Notes: generated from the sequence alone by a model not told the origin. A stretch of 64,000 nt of DNA from Paracoccus marinus (GCF_007018965.1 NZ_VJYZ01000005.1:292671-356670); one strand, 5' to 3'; counted from the stretch's first letter, positions 36,966-45,819 are shown. Program-made: numbers and translations.

Positions 36966-37960
36966 GCCGCCTCCGCCGTGTTCGCGCCGGCGACGATGCG
37001 GGCGTGAAGCGCGGGGTCCACGTTGCCGCCCGACAGCACGGCAACGACCGGGCTGCCCGCCAACGCCTTCGCGTGGATCTTGCCCGCCAGCAGCGCTGCG
37101 GTGCCGACGGCCGCCGCGCCCTCGACGACGTGGCCCTGCGCGGCGAGGTGGCGCATGCCCTCGGCAATCTCGGCTTCGGTCAGAAGGACGGTTTCGTCCA
37201 CCAGCGCGCGGCAGATCGGGAAGGTGACGCGGTTCTTCAGCCCCACGCCGCCGCCGAGCGAATCCGCGAGGCTCGCGGTCTCCTCGACCTCAACGGGGGC
37301 GCCGGCGGCAAGGCTCGCGATCATCGCGGCGCCGCTTTCCATCGTCACGCCGACGATGCGCGTGCCGGGCCTGAGCGCCTTGACCGCCACCGCGATCCCG
37401 GCGATCAGCCCGCCGCCCGACAGCGGCACGAGGATCGTGGTGGCGTCCGGCGCATCCTCGGCGATCTCGAGCCCGATGGTGCCCTGACCGGCGACGACCG
37501 CCGCATCGTCGAAAGGGGCGATCTCGGTCAGGCCCTCGTCGCAAACGGCCCGGGCAACCTCGACCATCGCCTCGTCCTGGCTCGCGCCCACGATCCGCAC
37601 CTCGGCGCCAAGGTCGCGGATCGCGGCGACCTTGTTCTGCGGCACGAGCCGCGACAGGCAGACCACCGCGCGGGTGCCCGCAAGCCGCGCCGCATGGGCG
37701 AGCGCGCGGCCATGGTTGCCGGTGGAAGCGGTGACGACGCCCCGCGACAGCGCGTCCGGCGCGAGCGACAGGACCGCGTTGGTCGCGCCGCGCAGCTTGA
37801 ACGCGCCGGTTTCCTGCAGATGTTCGGCCTTCATCAGGACCGGGACGCCAAGGCGCGCGCTCAGCACCGGATCGGCCAGCATCGGAGTGCGCCGGACCCG
37901 GCCCGCGATCCGCGCCCGCGCGGCGGCGATGTCGTCCGGGGTGACGGGAAGGGCGGTCAT
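36962..37960 (-). CDS. eutB: EutB, threonine dehydratase-like PLP enzyme
   Basis: 332 residues, fold type II PLP enzyme. Schiff-base lysine K55 in ETGAFKLRGATNAV, STGNHGRALAHAA for phosphate and substrate contact, and LSGGGLIAGIA. It lacks the C-terminal ACT-like regulatory domain of biosynthetic IlvA, as catabolic dehydratases do. In the ectoine cluster it is thought to act on hydroxyectoine-derived intermediates. It overlaps eutA and eutC by ATGA junctions. Confidence 0.88.
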   Translation of the reverse strand: MTALPVTPDDIAAARARIAGRVRRTPMLADPVLSARLGVPVLMKAEHLQETGAFKLRGATNAVLSLAPDALSRGVVTASTGNHGRALAHAARLAGTRAVVCLSRLVPQNKVAAIRDLGAEVRIVGASQDEAMVEVARAVCDEGLTEIAPFDDAAVVAGQGTIGLEIAEDAPDATTILVPLSGGGLIAGIAVAVKALRPGTRIVGVTMESGAAMIASLAAGAPVEVEETASLADSLGGGVGLKNRVTFPICRALVDETVLLTEAEIAEGMRHLAAQGHVVEGAAAVGTAALLAGKIHAKALAGSPVVAVLSGGNVDPALHARIVAGANTAEAA

Positions 37961-38733
37961 GGCGTCCTCATCAGCGCGCCGGGCGCGGCCGCGCCGGTGT
38001 CGCCGCAGGCGCGCAGCACCGCCCAGGCGGTGGCGAGGTTCGCGGACACCACCGGCACGCCCGCCGCTTCTTCCAGCCGGTCGATCCATGCGGCCGCGCG
38101 CAGCGCCGTGCAGGCGATGAACAGCGCGTCCGACCCCGGCGCGGTCGCGGTCCTCGCCTGTTCGACCAGCGTGGCCGCATCCACCCGCGCCATCGCGCGG
38201 TCGTCCGCAAGCCCCATGCAGGTCACGCGGTCCAGCGCGAAACCTTCGGCCGCGAACAGCTCCGCCATCGGCGCGGTGGTTTCGGCGACGTAGGGGGTCA
38301 GCAGCGACAGCCGCCGCACCCCCAACGCCCGCAGCGCCGCCAGCGCGGCCGAAACGGGCGTGATCGCCGCGGCACCCGGCTTGCCCGCCGAAATCGCGGC
38401 CCGCACCGCCGCGTCCCCGATCACGACCGAGGCCGAGGTGCAGCTGTAGACGACCGCATCCAGCGTCTCGTCGGGCAGGATCAGCGCCGCGGCGGCGGTG
38501 ATGTCGGGCGCCATCGCCGCCAGCGTCGCGGGCGTCACGGGGTTCGCGAACGGGATCCGCGTGGCGTGGACCGCGATCCCGCGCGGCGCCAGCATCCGGG
38601 CGAAATCCACCTCGGTCGTCATGTCGGTCGAAAGCGCGACGAGCCCGATCCGGCGCGGGGTCGGCTGGTCGTCCAGCGAAACCGCGAGCGGCGACAGCTG
38701 CGGAACCACCGTCGCGCGGGGCAGGGCGGTCAC
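37957..38733 (-). CDS. eutA: EutA, aspartate/glutamate racemase-maleate isomerase family
   Basis: 258 residues from GTG 38733, overlapping the ehuD stop (GTGA). The two catalytic cysteines of the racemase/maleate isomerase superfamily are present: C98 in VVYSCTSAS and C208 in LFIACTALR. It is probably involved in hydroxyectoine conversion with EutB and EutC. It is the first metabolic gene after the importer, as in ehuABCD-eutABCDE clusters. Confidence 0.87.
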   Translation of the reverse strand: MTALPRATVVPQLSPLAVSLDDQPTPRRIGLVALSTDMTTEVDFARMLAPRGIAVHATRIPFANPVTPATLAAMAPDITAAAALILPDETLDAVVYSCTSASVVIGDAAVRAAISAGKPGAAAITPVSAALAALRALGVRRLSLLTPYVAETTAPMAELFAAEGFALDRVTCMGLADDRAMARVDAATLVEQARTATAPGSDALFIACTALRAAAWIDRLEEAAGVPVVSANLATAWAVLRACGDTGAAAPGALMRTP

Positions 38734-39386
38734 GTCCGCCTCCCGTAGCGGTGTTCCAGCCAGCGCAGGATCGCGACCGAGATCAGGCTGATGACCAGGA
38801 AGAACACGCCCACCATCGTCATCGGCTCGACATAGCGGTAGCTCGAGTTCGCGATCGACTTGGCCTGGTTCATCATCTCAAGGACGGTGATCGCCGACAG
38901 AAGCGGCGTTTCCTTGAACATGGCCAGCAGGTAGTTCGCGAGCGCGGGGATCATCGGCGGCACCGCCTGCGGCAGGACGACGTTGATCCAGGTCTGGCGC
39001 ATGGTCAGGTTGGTGGCGCGCGCGGCTTCCCACTGGCCGCGCGGCACCGCCTCGATCCCGCCGCGATAGACCTCGGCCGCGTAGGTTGCGTAGTGCAGGC
39101 CCATCCCGATCACCCCGGCGGCGAGCGCGGGCAGGCGGATGCCGATGTCGGGCAGGACGTAGAAGATGAAGTACAGCTGCACCAGCAGCGGCGTGCCGCG
39201 GATGAACTGGACGAGGAAACCTGCGGTGCGCGCCACGATCCGGTTCGACGAGCGGCGCAGCAGCGCGAACACCAGCCCCAGTACGGCGGCGACGGCGGCG
39301 CCAAGGACGGTCGCGATCACCGTGACCTTCAGCCCCGACAGCAGCAGCGGCAGGATCTCGCGCGCGTAGGCCCAGTCCCATTCCAT
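38730..39386 (-). CDS. ehuD: Ectoine ABC transporter permease EhuD
   Basis: 218 residues with five hydrophobic segments. HisM/GlnP-type amino-acid permease signature: FIRGTPLLVQLYFIFYVLP, then the EAA loop GIEAVPRGQWEAARATNLTMRQTW with VLPQAVPPMIPALANY. Its start overlaps the ehuC stop in a TGATG junction. It forms the membrane channel with EhuC. Confidence 0.9.
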   Translation of the reverse strand: MEWDWAYAREILPLLLSGLKVTVIATVLGAAVAAVLGLVFALLRRSSNRIVARTAGFLVQFIRGTPLLVQLYFIFYVLPDIGIRLPALAAGVIGMGLHYATYAAEVYRGGIEAVPRGQWEAARATNLTMRQTWINVVLPQAVPPMIPALANYLLAMFKETPLLSAITVLEMMNQAKSIANSSYRYVEPMTMVGVFFLVISLISVAILRWLEHRYGRRT

Positions 39387-40042
39387 CAGCGCACCCCGTC
39401 CAGACCGCGCGTCACGCGCCGTTCGAGCCAGCCGATCGCGCCGGCGATCGCCAGCGACATCAGGAAGTAGAGAACGAGGATCGTCAGGAACGGCACGATC
39501 GTGTTGCCGGTCTGCGACCGCACGATCTGACCCTGGAAGGTCATGTCGGCAAGCGAGATCAGCGACACCACGGCAGTCGCCTTGAGCAGTTCGATCGCGT
39601 TGTTGCCAAAGGTCGGCAGCATCAGCGGCAGGGCCTGCGGCAGGATGACGTGGCGCAGCCGCTGCCAGCCAGTCATGTTCAGCGCGACGGTCGCCTCGCG
39701 CTGGTCGTTGGGCACCGCGAGGATCGCGCCGCGCACGACCTCGGCCCCGTAGGCGCCCACGTTCAGGCCAAGCGCCAGCACGCCGGCCTCCATCGCGCCC
39801 AGCGACACGCCGGTCATCGGCAGGACGAAGTAGATCCAGAACAGCTGCACGAAGATCGAGGTGCCCCGGAAGAACTCGATATAGGCGGTGGCGAGCCAGC
39901 GCACCGGCGCCCAGGGCGCGATGCGCCCCAGCCCGGCCACAAAGGCCACGACCAGCGCCAGCGCGCAGCCCATCACCGTCAGCCGCACGGTCACCCACGC
40001 GCCTTCGAGGATCAGCACAAGATATCCAGCCCAGTCGCCCAT
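39386..40042 (-). CDS. ehuC: Ectoine ABC transporter permease EhuC
   Basis: 218 residues from ATG 40042; an upstream TTG at 40057 is possible. It has FFRGTSIFVQLFWIYFVLP and the EAA loop ILAVPNDQREATVALNMTGWQRLRHVILPQALPLMLP, as in polar amino-acid permeases. It is separated from ehuB by 91 bp that contain a strong hairpin (40080-40127), which would allow EhuB to be made in excess over the permeases. Confidence 0.9.
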   Translation of the reverse strand: MGDWAGYLVLILEGAWVTVRLTVMGCALALVVAFVAGLGRIAPWAPVRWLATAYIEFFRGTSIFVQLFWIYFVLPMTGVSLGAMEAGVLALGLNVGAYGAEVVRGAILAVPNDQREATVALNMTGWQRLRHVILPQALPLMLPTFGNNAIELLKATAVVSLISLADMTFQGQIVRSQTGNTIVPFLTILVLYFLMSLAIAGAIGWLERRVTRGLDGVR

Positions 40043-40079
40043 GCGGCCCCGGTCCAATTCCGTTTCAGGTCAGGTGGGT

Positions 40080-40127
40080 GGCCGCGGGGCCGGTGCGCGC
40101 ACGATCGCGCGGTTCAGCCCCGCGGCC
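40080..40127 (-). terminator. Long hairpin between ehuB and ehuC
   Basis: A perfect 11-bp stem GGCCGCGGGGC (40080-40090) / GCCCCGCGGCC (40117-40127) surrounds a 26-nt loop that itself pairs GCGCG/CGCGC. It starts 7 bp after the ehuB stop. There is no T-run, so it is more likely an mRNA-stabilising or partial-termination hairpin, common after binding-protein genes. Confidence 0.55.
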
Positions 40128-40133
40128 GGACGA

Positions 40134-40958
40134 TCACTGCTGCGCGCAGAGCTTATCGCGGTCGGTAGACATCGCGGCCTGGGCCGAGAAGCCGTAGGGT
40201 TCGATGATCTTGGCGAACTCGCCCGATTCCTTCATCTTGGCCAGCTCGACGTCAAAGGCGTCGCGCAGTTCGGTGTTGCCCTTGCGGAACGCCACCCCAT
40301 CGCAATAGACCGGCGCGCCTTCGACCGGGGCAAACACTTCCAGGCTCGCGTCGGCCGATTTGGTGAGCAGGTCGTTCAGCGACAGCACCGGCAGCGAATA
40401 GGCGTCGATGCGGCCATCCTGCAGCATCTTCAGCCCCGACTGCGCGTCCGGCACCACGACCACGCGATCGCGCGGCACGCCCGCTTCCAGCGCCAGCTTT
40501 TCCTCGGTCCCGCCACCCGGCGCGCCCAGACGTGCTTCCGGGTCCTTGGCGAAGTCGGCGTAGGACTTGAAGCCCTTGGGGTTGCCGCTGGGCAGCAGCA
40601 GCGCCTCGGCGTCGCACAGCACGGGCTGCGAATAGTCCACGGCCGCGCAGCGCTCGGGCTTCATGAACAAGCCGGCGGCGATCGCGTCCACGCGCTTGGC
40701 CTGAAGGCTGGGGATCATCGCGCCGTATTCGATCACCTGCGCGTCAAGGGCAGCCACGCCCAGCTTCTCGAACACCGCGCGGGCCACGTCGGGGGCCGCG
40801 CCCGAAACCTTGCCGCTGGAATCGATCGCGGTGAAGGGCGGCTCGTTGCCGATCGCGATGGTGACGTTGCCGTCGGATTTCAGGTCGTCGAGCGTCTGGG
40901 CCGACGCCATCGCCGGAGCGGCGAGAAGCATTGCGGCAAGCACACAGTTTTTCATCAT
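40134..40958 (-). CDS. ehuB: Ectoine/hydroxyectoine-binding protein EhuB
   Basis: 274 residues. Signal peptide MMKNCVLAAMLLAAPAMASA, then a family 3 solute-binding domain: VTIAIGNEPPFTAIDSSGKVSGAAPDVARAVFEKL and GLFMKPERCAAVDYSQPVLCDAEALLLP. Aromatic residues positioned as in EhuB (for example the EPPFTA phenylalanine) fit a cation-pi pocket for ectoines. GGAGA lies just before the ATG pair. It delivers substrate to EhuCD-EhuA in the periplasm. Confidence 0.92.
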   Translation of the reverse strand: MMKNCVLAAMLLAAPAMASAQTLDDLKSDGNVTIAIGNEPPFTAIDSSGKVSGAAPDVARAVFEKLGVAALDAQVIEYGAMIPSLQAKRVDAIAAGLFMKPERCAAVDYSQPVLCDAEALLLPSGNPKGFKSYADFAKDPEARLGAPGGGTEEKLALEAGVPRDRVVVVPDAQSGLKMLQDGRIDAYSLPVLSLNDLLTKSADASLEVFAPVEGAPVYCDGVAFRKGNTELRDAFDVELAKMKESGEFAKIIEPYGFSAQAAMSTDRDKLCAQQ

Positions 40959-41031
40959 CTTCTCCGCTGTTGATCTGTTCTTGGTCGTCCGGCGGCCGTT
41001 GACCGGCCGTCTCGATGGTAGGTCGGTCGTC

Positions 41032-41865
41032 TCAGACGCGGTGGCCCGCGGCGATGATCTTGCGCAGGAACGTGCGTGTGCGGTCCTGCGCAGGATTGGT
41101 GAAAATCTGTTCGGGCGTGCCCTGCTCGCAGATCCGGCCCTTGTCGAAGAACAGGACCCGGTCGGCGAATTCGCGGGCGAACCCCATCTCGTGGGTGACG
41201 AGCAGCATGGTCATGTCGGTCTCGTCGGCCAGGCGCTTCATGACCTCCAGCACCTCCTCGACCAGCTCGGGGTCCAAGGCCGAGGTCACCTCGTCGAACA
41301 GCATGATTTCGGGCTTGAGCGCGAGCGCGCGGGCGATCGCCACCCGCTGCTTCTGCCCGCCCGACAGCTGCGAGGGCATCGAGCCCGCCTTGTCGGCAAG
41401 CCCGACCATCTCGAGAAGCTCGCGGGCCTGCTTTTCCGCCTCGGCCCGCTTTGCGCCCTGGGTCAGGATCGGGGCCAGCGTGATGTTGTCGAGGACCGAC
41501 TTGTGCGGGAACAGGTTGAAGTGCTGGAACACCATGCCGATGTGGCGGCGCATCTTGTGCAGGTGCGCCTCGTCGGCCGGCACCTCGGCCCCGTTCCGGC
41601 GCATCTGGTACAGCGGCTCGCCGCAGACCTCAATGCGGCCGCCCGAGATGGTTTCCAGCGTCATCAGCATCCGCAGGATCGTGGTCTTGCCCGACCCCGA
41701 GGGGCCGATCAGGGCCAGCTTCTCGCCCCGCTGGACGTCGAACGACAGGCCGTCGATCACGGTCAGCGGACCGAACGATTTCTTCAGGTCGTGGATGCGG
41801 ATGATCGGATTGTCCAAAGCCTTCCTCGCGCTGTTGCCGGCAGGATTGAACTGATCTCGCATCAT
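41032..41865 (-). CDS. ehuA: Ectoine ABC transporter ATPase EhuA
   Basis: 277 residues from ATG 41865. Walker [11 protein letters not shown]-loop [20 protein letters not shown], signature [15 protein letters not shown] and Walker [17 protein letters not shown], with H-loop VTHEMGFA. It powers uptake through EhuCD. The start is uncertain. ATG 41865/41862 lack a ribosome site, while a TTG at 41817 follows AGGAAGG at good spacing and would give the 261-residue protein more usual for the family. A TTGACA box at 41866-41871 could then serve as the operon -35. enuR ends 44 bp upstream. Confidence 0.9.
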   Translation of the reverse strand: MMRDQFNPAGNSARKALDNPIIRIHDLKKSFGPLTVIDGLSFDVQRGEKLALIGPSGSGKTTILRMLMTLETISGGRIEVCGEPLYQMRRNGAEVPADEAHLHKMRRHIGMVFQHFNLFPHKSVLDNITLAPILTQGAKRAEAEKQARELLEMVGLADKAGSMPSQLSGGQKQRVAIARALALKPEIMLFDEVTSALDPELVEEVLEVMKRLADETDMTMLLVTHEMGFAREFADRVLFFDKGRICEQGTPEQIFTNPAQDRTRTFLRKIIAAGHRV

Positions 41866-41893
41866 GTCAATCGGCTTTTTCTTATCATGACAA
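41861..41893. promoter_or_regulatory. Direct repeats between enuR and ehuA
   Basis: ATCATGTCAA (41861-41870) and ATCATGACAA (41884-41893) differ at one base and are spaced 23 bp centre to centre, about two helical turns. They occupy the region where the ehu-eut-doe promoter must lie. MocR regulators often use repeated half-sites, so these are candidate EnuR sites. Confidence 0.4.
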
Positions 41894-41909
41894 TTTGGAC
41901 AGGTCTTGC

Positions 41910-43289
41910 CTAGATCATGGGCAGGACGGGCTCGGCCGACCGGGCCAGCATGTCGCGCACGACGCCAAGGCCGCGGCGCAGGCCGGCCGCGTCGGTGGAC
42001 CCCAGCGCGATGCGCACCGCGCCGCCTCCCACCCTCTCGCCCAGCCGGAACGCGCGGCCGGACGCGACCGCGACGCCGCCCGAATGGGCCTGCGCCACGA
42101 ACGCGTCCTCGTCGGTGTGGGCGGGCAGTTCCATCCACAGGTGCAGGCTTTGCGGGTGGGCGCGGAACGGCATGCCCCTCAGCATCTCGGCCGCCAGCGC
42201 GTGGCGTTCGGCAAGCGCCGCGCGTTGCCAGTCGATCAGTTCGGCGATGGTCCCGTCGCCGATCCAGTGGCTCAGCAGCTCGACCATGACCGGCGTCGCG
42301 ATCCAGTTGGTGACGAGGTGGCGGTTCGCCGCCGCCGTGGCCAACCGCTCGGGCACGACAAGATAGGCCAGCCGCAGGCCTGGCAGGGTGATCTTGGTGA
42401 AGCCGCTGATGTGCAGCACGCGTTCCGGCGCAAGGGCCACGAACGGCGCGGGGCGATCCTTGATGAGCGCGTTCAGGACGTCGTTTTCGATGATCATAAG
42501 GTCGTGGCGGCGCGCGACCGCGACGATTTCCTCGCGCCGGGCGACGCTGGACACCAGCGCGAGCGGATTGATGGCGGATGGTTGCAGGTAGACGGCCGCG
42601 ACCGATCCGCGCCGGGCCGCGCGGTCGAGCGAGGCCGGAACGATCCCGTCGTCATCGACCTCAAGCGGTTCCAGGTGCAGGCCGAGATAGCGCGCCAGCG
42701 GGATCAGCAGGTGGTGGGTCAGCCGCGCCGCCGCCAGCGTCCCGCCCGGCGGAACCGCCGTCATCACGGCGGTCGAGATCGCGGGCGTCGCCCCGTCGGT
42801 GATGACGATCCGCTCGGGCGCCGCGTCGATGCCCCCGCGCGCAAGCCAGCCCGCCGCCACGTTCCGGTGCGGCGGCAGGACCGAGTTCGGGCGGAACGAC
42901 AGCGCGTCCTGCGCGGGCATGTTCTGCGCCAGCCACGCCATCCCGTCGCGCATCCGGTCCACGTGCAGGCGCGAGGTGACGGGTTTCAAGATCGACAGGT
43001 CCACGACCTCGCCGCTGCGCTGCGACAGGTACGGCGCGCGCGTCTCGGGCGGCAGGACGAAGCTGCCGCGCCCGACCTCGCCCGAGACGAGGCCGCGGCG
43101 GATCAGTTCCTCATACGCGCGCGACACGGTCTGCAGCGACAGGTCCAGCCGGTCGGCCAGCTGGCGCTGCGGCATCAGCCGGTCGCCGGGCGCGATCGTG
43201 CCGCGCCGGATCGCCTGCGCCAGCTGCTCGGCCAGCGACAGGTAGGCGGGGCGGGTCAGCGTCGCGCGGTCTGGAATCCACAATGTCAT
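41910..43289 (-). CDS. enuR: EnuR, MocR-family regulator of ectoine use
   Basis: 459 residues. N-terminal GntR winged helix (about 15-80): [50 protein letters not shown]-terminal aminotransferase-like domain with the PLP lysine K299 in [12 protein letters not shown] and D270 in [10 protein letters not shown]. In Ruegeria, EnuR represses ectoine genes until N-alpha-acetyl-diaminobutyrate or diaminobutyrate reacts with its PLP. The equivalent lysine and the position just before ehuA support the same job here. It probably has its own promoter overlapping a TGCAA/TTGCA palindrome. Confidence 0.92.
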   Translation of the reverse strand: MTLWIPDRATLTRPAYLSLAEQLAQAIRRGTIAPGDRLMPQRQLADRLDLSLQTVSRAYEELIRRGLVSGEVGRGSFVLPPETRAPYLSQRSGEVVDLSILKPVTSRLHVDRMRDGMAWLAQNMPAQDALSFRPNSVLPPHRNVAAGWLARGGIDAAPERIVITDGATPAISTAVMTAVPPGGTLAAARLTHHLLIPLARYLGLHLEPLEVDDDGIVPASLDRAARRGSVAAVYLQPSAINPLALVSSVARREEIVAVARRHDLMIIENDVLNALIKDRPAPFVALAPERVLHISGFTKITLPGLRLAYLVVPERLATAAANRHLVTNWIATPVMVELLSHWIGDGTIAELIDWQRAALAERHALAAEMLRGMPFRAHPQSLHLWMELPAHTDEDAFVAQAHSGGVAVASGRAFRLGERVGGGAVRIALGSTDAAGLRRGLGVVRDMLARSAEPVLPMI

Positions 43290-43295
43290 GGTTTC

Positions 43296-43323
43296 CAGCT
43301 AGCAAATCCGTGCAATTTTGCAA
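43296..43323 (-). promoter_or_regulatory. enuR promoter overlapped by a palindrome
   Basis: On the minus strand, TTGCAA (43318-43323), a 16-bp spacer and TAGCTG (43296-43301). The start would be at or next to the enuR ATG (43289). The -35 overlaps the inverted repeat TGCAA-TT-TTGCA (43311-43322), consistent with autorepression. Confidence 0.4.
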
Positions 43324-43363
43324 GACAATGCGTATGCGGGCGGCGGGGCGCGGTGTCGCCGGA

Positions 43364-44887
43364 TCACTCGCCGCGGGGGAAACGCTTGCTGTCCTCGAGG
43401 ATGTCCAGGTTCATGTGGTTGCGCATGTAGCGCTCGGACGCCTGCATCAGCGGCTGGTAGTCCCACGGGAAATAGGCCCCGTTCCGCAGCGCCTCGTAGA
43501 CGATCCAGCGGCGGGCCTGGCTTTGCCGCACCTCGGCGTCGTAGGCGGCAAGGTCCCACCGCGCGGCCGCCATCGCCCGCAGCCGATCCAGCACATCGGC
43601 ATGGGCCGGGTCGTCCGCCAGATCGGCCCGCTCGCCCGGATCGGCGTCAAGGTCGAACAGCTGTTCGGGGTCGGCAAGGCAGGTGGTGTATTTCCAGCGC
43701 CCGTACCGGATCGCCACCATCGGCGTGACGCTGGCCTCGGCCGCGTATTCCATCGCCACGGGGGCGCGGGGCGCGCCGCCCGCCACCGGCACCAGCGACT
43801 GCCCGTCGGTCCACGGCATCACCTCGTCCAGCGGCAGCCCGACGAGGTCCGCCAGCGTGGGCAACAGGTCGATCGTGGAGACCGGGGTGTCCACCCGGCC
43901 CGGCCTGATCCCCGGCGCGGCGATCATCAGCGGCACGCGGGCGGACGGGTCGAAGAAGTTCATCTTGAACCACAGGCCGCGGTCGCCCAGCATCTCGCCG
44001 TGGTCCGACAGAAAGACGACGATCGCGTCCTGCCGCGTGTCGCGCAGCACCGCCATGATCTCGCCGATCTTGTCGTCGATGTAGCTGATGTTGGCGAAAT
44101 ATCCCTGACGCGCGCGCCGGATCTGGTCGCCCGAGATGTCGTAGCGCCGCCAGTCGCAGGCGTCGAGGATGCGCTGCGAATGCGGGTCCTGCGCGTCGTA
44201 GGGGATGGCCTCGGGCGGCTCCAGCTCGGCCGCGCCGTCGTACAGGTCCCAGTAGCGGCGGCGGGCGACGAAGGGGTCGTGCGGGTGGGTGAAGCTGACC
44301 GTCAGGCACCACGGCCGCGCGTCCGCGCCGCGCGACAGGTCGTAGAGCTTGCGGCAGGCGTTGTAGGCGACCTCGTCGTCGTATTCGTACTGGTTGGTGA
44401 TCTCGGCCACGCCCGCGCCGGTGATCGAGCCCATGTTGTGATACCACCAGTCGATCCGCTCGCCCGGGCGGCGGTAGTCGGGCGTCCAGCCGAAATCGGC
44501 CGGGTAGATGTCGGTCGTCAGCTGCTCCTCGAACCCGTGCAGCTGGTCGGGGCCGACGAAGTGCATCTTGCCGGAAAGCGTCGTGGCGTAGCCCGCGCGG
44601 CGCAGGTGGTGGGCGTAGGTCGGGATGTCCGACCCGAACTCGGCCGCGTTGTCGTAGACCCGCGTACGGCGCGGCAGCTGCCCCGACATGAAGGCGGCGC
44701 GGGCGGGTGCGCAAAGCGGGCTCGCGGTGTAGGCGTTGGTGAAGCGCGCCGACCGTTCGGCCAGCGCGCGCAGGTTCGGCGCGTGCAGGAACGGCGCCGG
44801 GCCGTCGGGGAACCACACACCCGACAGCTGGTCGGCCATCAGGATCAGGATGTTCGGGCGGCTTCCCGTCGGCTGGTCGGCGGTCAT
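43364..44887 (-). CDS. betC: Choline-sulfatase
   Basis: 507 residues. Alkaline-phosphatase-superfamily sulfatase: NILILMADQLSG with metal-binding aspartate, the formylglycine motif C59-A-P-A-R63 in SPLCAPARAAFMSG, HPHDPFVARRRYW and SDHGEMLGDRGLW. The C-terminal domain (WIVYEALRNGAYFPWDYQPL, YMRNHMNLDILEDSKRFPR) is specific to BetC-type choline-sulfatases. It cleaves choline-O-sulfate to choline and sulfate. A sulfatase-modifying enzyme must convert C59 and is not encoded here. Its ATG overlaps the choX stop (ATGA). Confidence 0.93.
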   Translation of the reverse strand: MTADQPTGSRPNILILMADQLSGVWFPDGPAPFLHAPNLRALAERSARFTNAYTASPLCAPARAAFMSGQLPRRTRVYDNAAEFGSDIPTYAHHLRRAGYATTLSGKMHFVGPDQLHGFEEQLTTDIYPADFGWTPDYRRPGERIDWWYHNMGSITGAGVAEITNQYEYDDEVAYNACRKLYDLSRGADARPWCLTVSFTHPHDPFVARRRYWDLYDGAAELEPPEAIPYDAQDPHSQRILDACDWRRYDISGDQIRRARQGYFANISYIDDKIGEIMAVLRDTRQDAIVVFLSDHGEMLGDRGLWFKMNFFDPSARVPLMIAAPGIRPGRVDTPVSTIDLLPTLADLVGLPLDEVMPWTDGQSLVPVAGGAPRAPVAMEYAAEASVTPMVAIRYGRWKYTTCLADPEQLFDLDADPGERADLADDPAHADVLDRLRAMAAARWDLAAYDAEVRQSQARRWIVYEALRNGAYFPWDYQPLMQASERYMRNHMNLDILEDSKRFPRGE

Positions 44888-45819
44888 CCGAGAATTGCGG
44901 CCTTCGCGGCGTCGAGCCCGTTCTGGCCGTCCAGCGTGGTGACGCCGGTGGTCCATTCGGTGACGACCTCGGGGTTCTCGCGCAGCCACGCCTTCGCCGC
45001 TTCCGGCCCGGTCTTGCCGTCGTCGAGGATCGCCCCCATCAGCGCGTTCTCCATCTCCACGCCGAAGGTCATGTTCGTGAGCAGCCTGGCCGCATTCGGG
45101 CAGGCCTGCGCCCATTCCGAACGGGCGAGCGTATGGACGGTGGCGCCGCCGAAGTCGGGACCGAACTCGTCGTCGCCGCCCGACAGGTAGGTGATGTCGT
45201 GCGCGATGTTCATCGGGTGCGGCGCCCATGCCAGGAACACCGTCGGCGTCTTGCCCTGGTCGTTGCGGGCGACCTGCGCCAGCATCGCCTGTTCGCCCGA
45301 TTCCAACAGTTCCCAGTCGCCAAGGCCGTTCTTGTCGGCCGCGATCATCGCCGCGATCGACTGGTTCGCGGGCGCGCCGGGTTCGATCCCGTAGATCTTG
45401 CCCTCGAACGCGTCGCGGTGGGCGTCGAGATCGGCGAAGCTCGCCACGCCCAGCTCCGCGCCGGCCTTGTTCACGCCCAGCGTGAACTTCGCGCCCTGAA
45501 GGTTCTGGACCAGCTCGGTCGTCTTGCCGGACGCGTCGAGGTCGTCGCGGAACTTCTTCTGCGCCGGCATCCAGTTGCCGAGGAAGGCGTCGATCTGCGC
45601 GCCCTTCAGCGCCTCGTAGCCGATCGGCACCGACAGCGTCTGAACGTCCGGCGTGTAGCCGAGCGATTCCAGCATGACCGAGGCTAGGCCGTTGGTCGCG
45701 GTGATGTCGGTCCAGCCGGGATCGGACAGGCGGACGGTGCCGCAGGTGCCGGCATCGTCGGCCAGGGCGGGCGTGGCCGACAGCGCGAGCGCGGCGATCA
45801 GGAACGGACGGATGGTCAT
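44884..45819 (-). CDS. choX: Choline-binding protein of an ABC importer
   Basis: 311 residues. Signal peptide MTIRPFLIAALALSATPALA, then an OpuAC/ProX-type domain: DPGWTDITATNGLASVMLESLGY, IDAFLGNWMPAQ, FLAWAPHPMN and VHTLARSEWAQACPNAARLL. These match ChoX, which captures choline and acetylcholine with an aromatic box. GGGGGAG precedes the ATG. The membrane (choW) and ATPase (choV) genes that normally follow are absent, so the importer is completed from another locus. It heads an operon with betC. Confidence 0.92.
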   Translation of the reverse strand: MTIRPFLIAALALSATPALADDAGTCGTVRLSDPGWTDITATNGLASVMLESLGYTPDVQTLSVPIGYEALKGAQIDAFLGNWMPAQKKFRDDLDASGKTTELVQNLQGAKFTLGVNKAGAELGVASFADLDAHRDAFEGKIYGIEPGAPANQSIAAMIAADKNGLGDWELLESGEQAMLAQVARNDQGKTPTVFLAWAPHPMNIAHDITYLSGGDDEFGPDFGGATVHTLARSEWAQACPNAARLLTNMTFGVEMENALMGAILDDGKTGPEAAKAWLRENPEVVTEWTTGVTTLDGQNGLDAAKAAILG

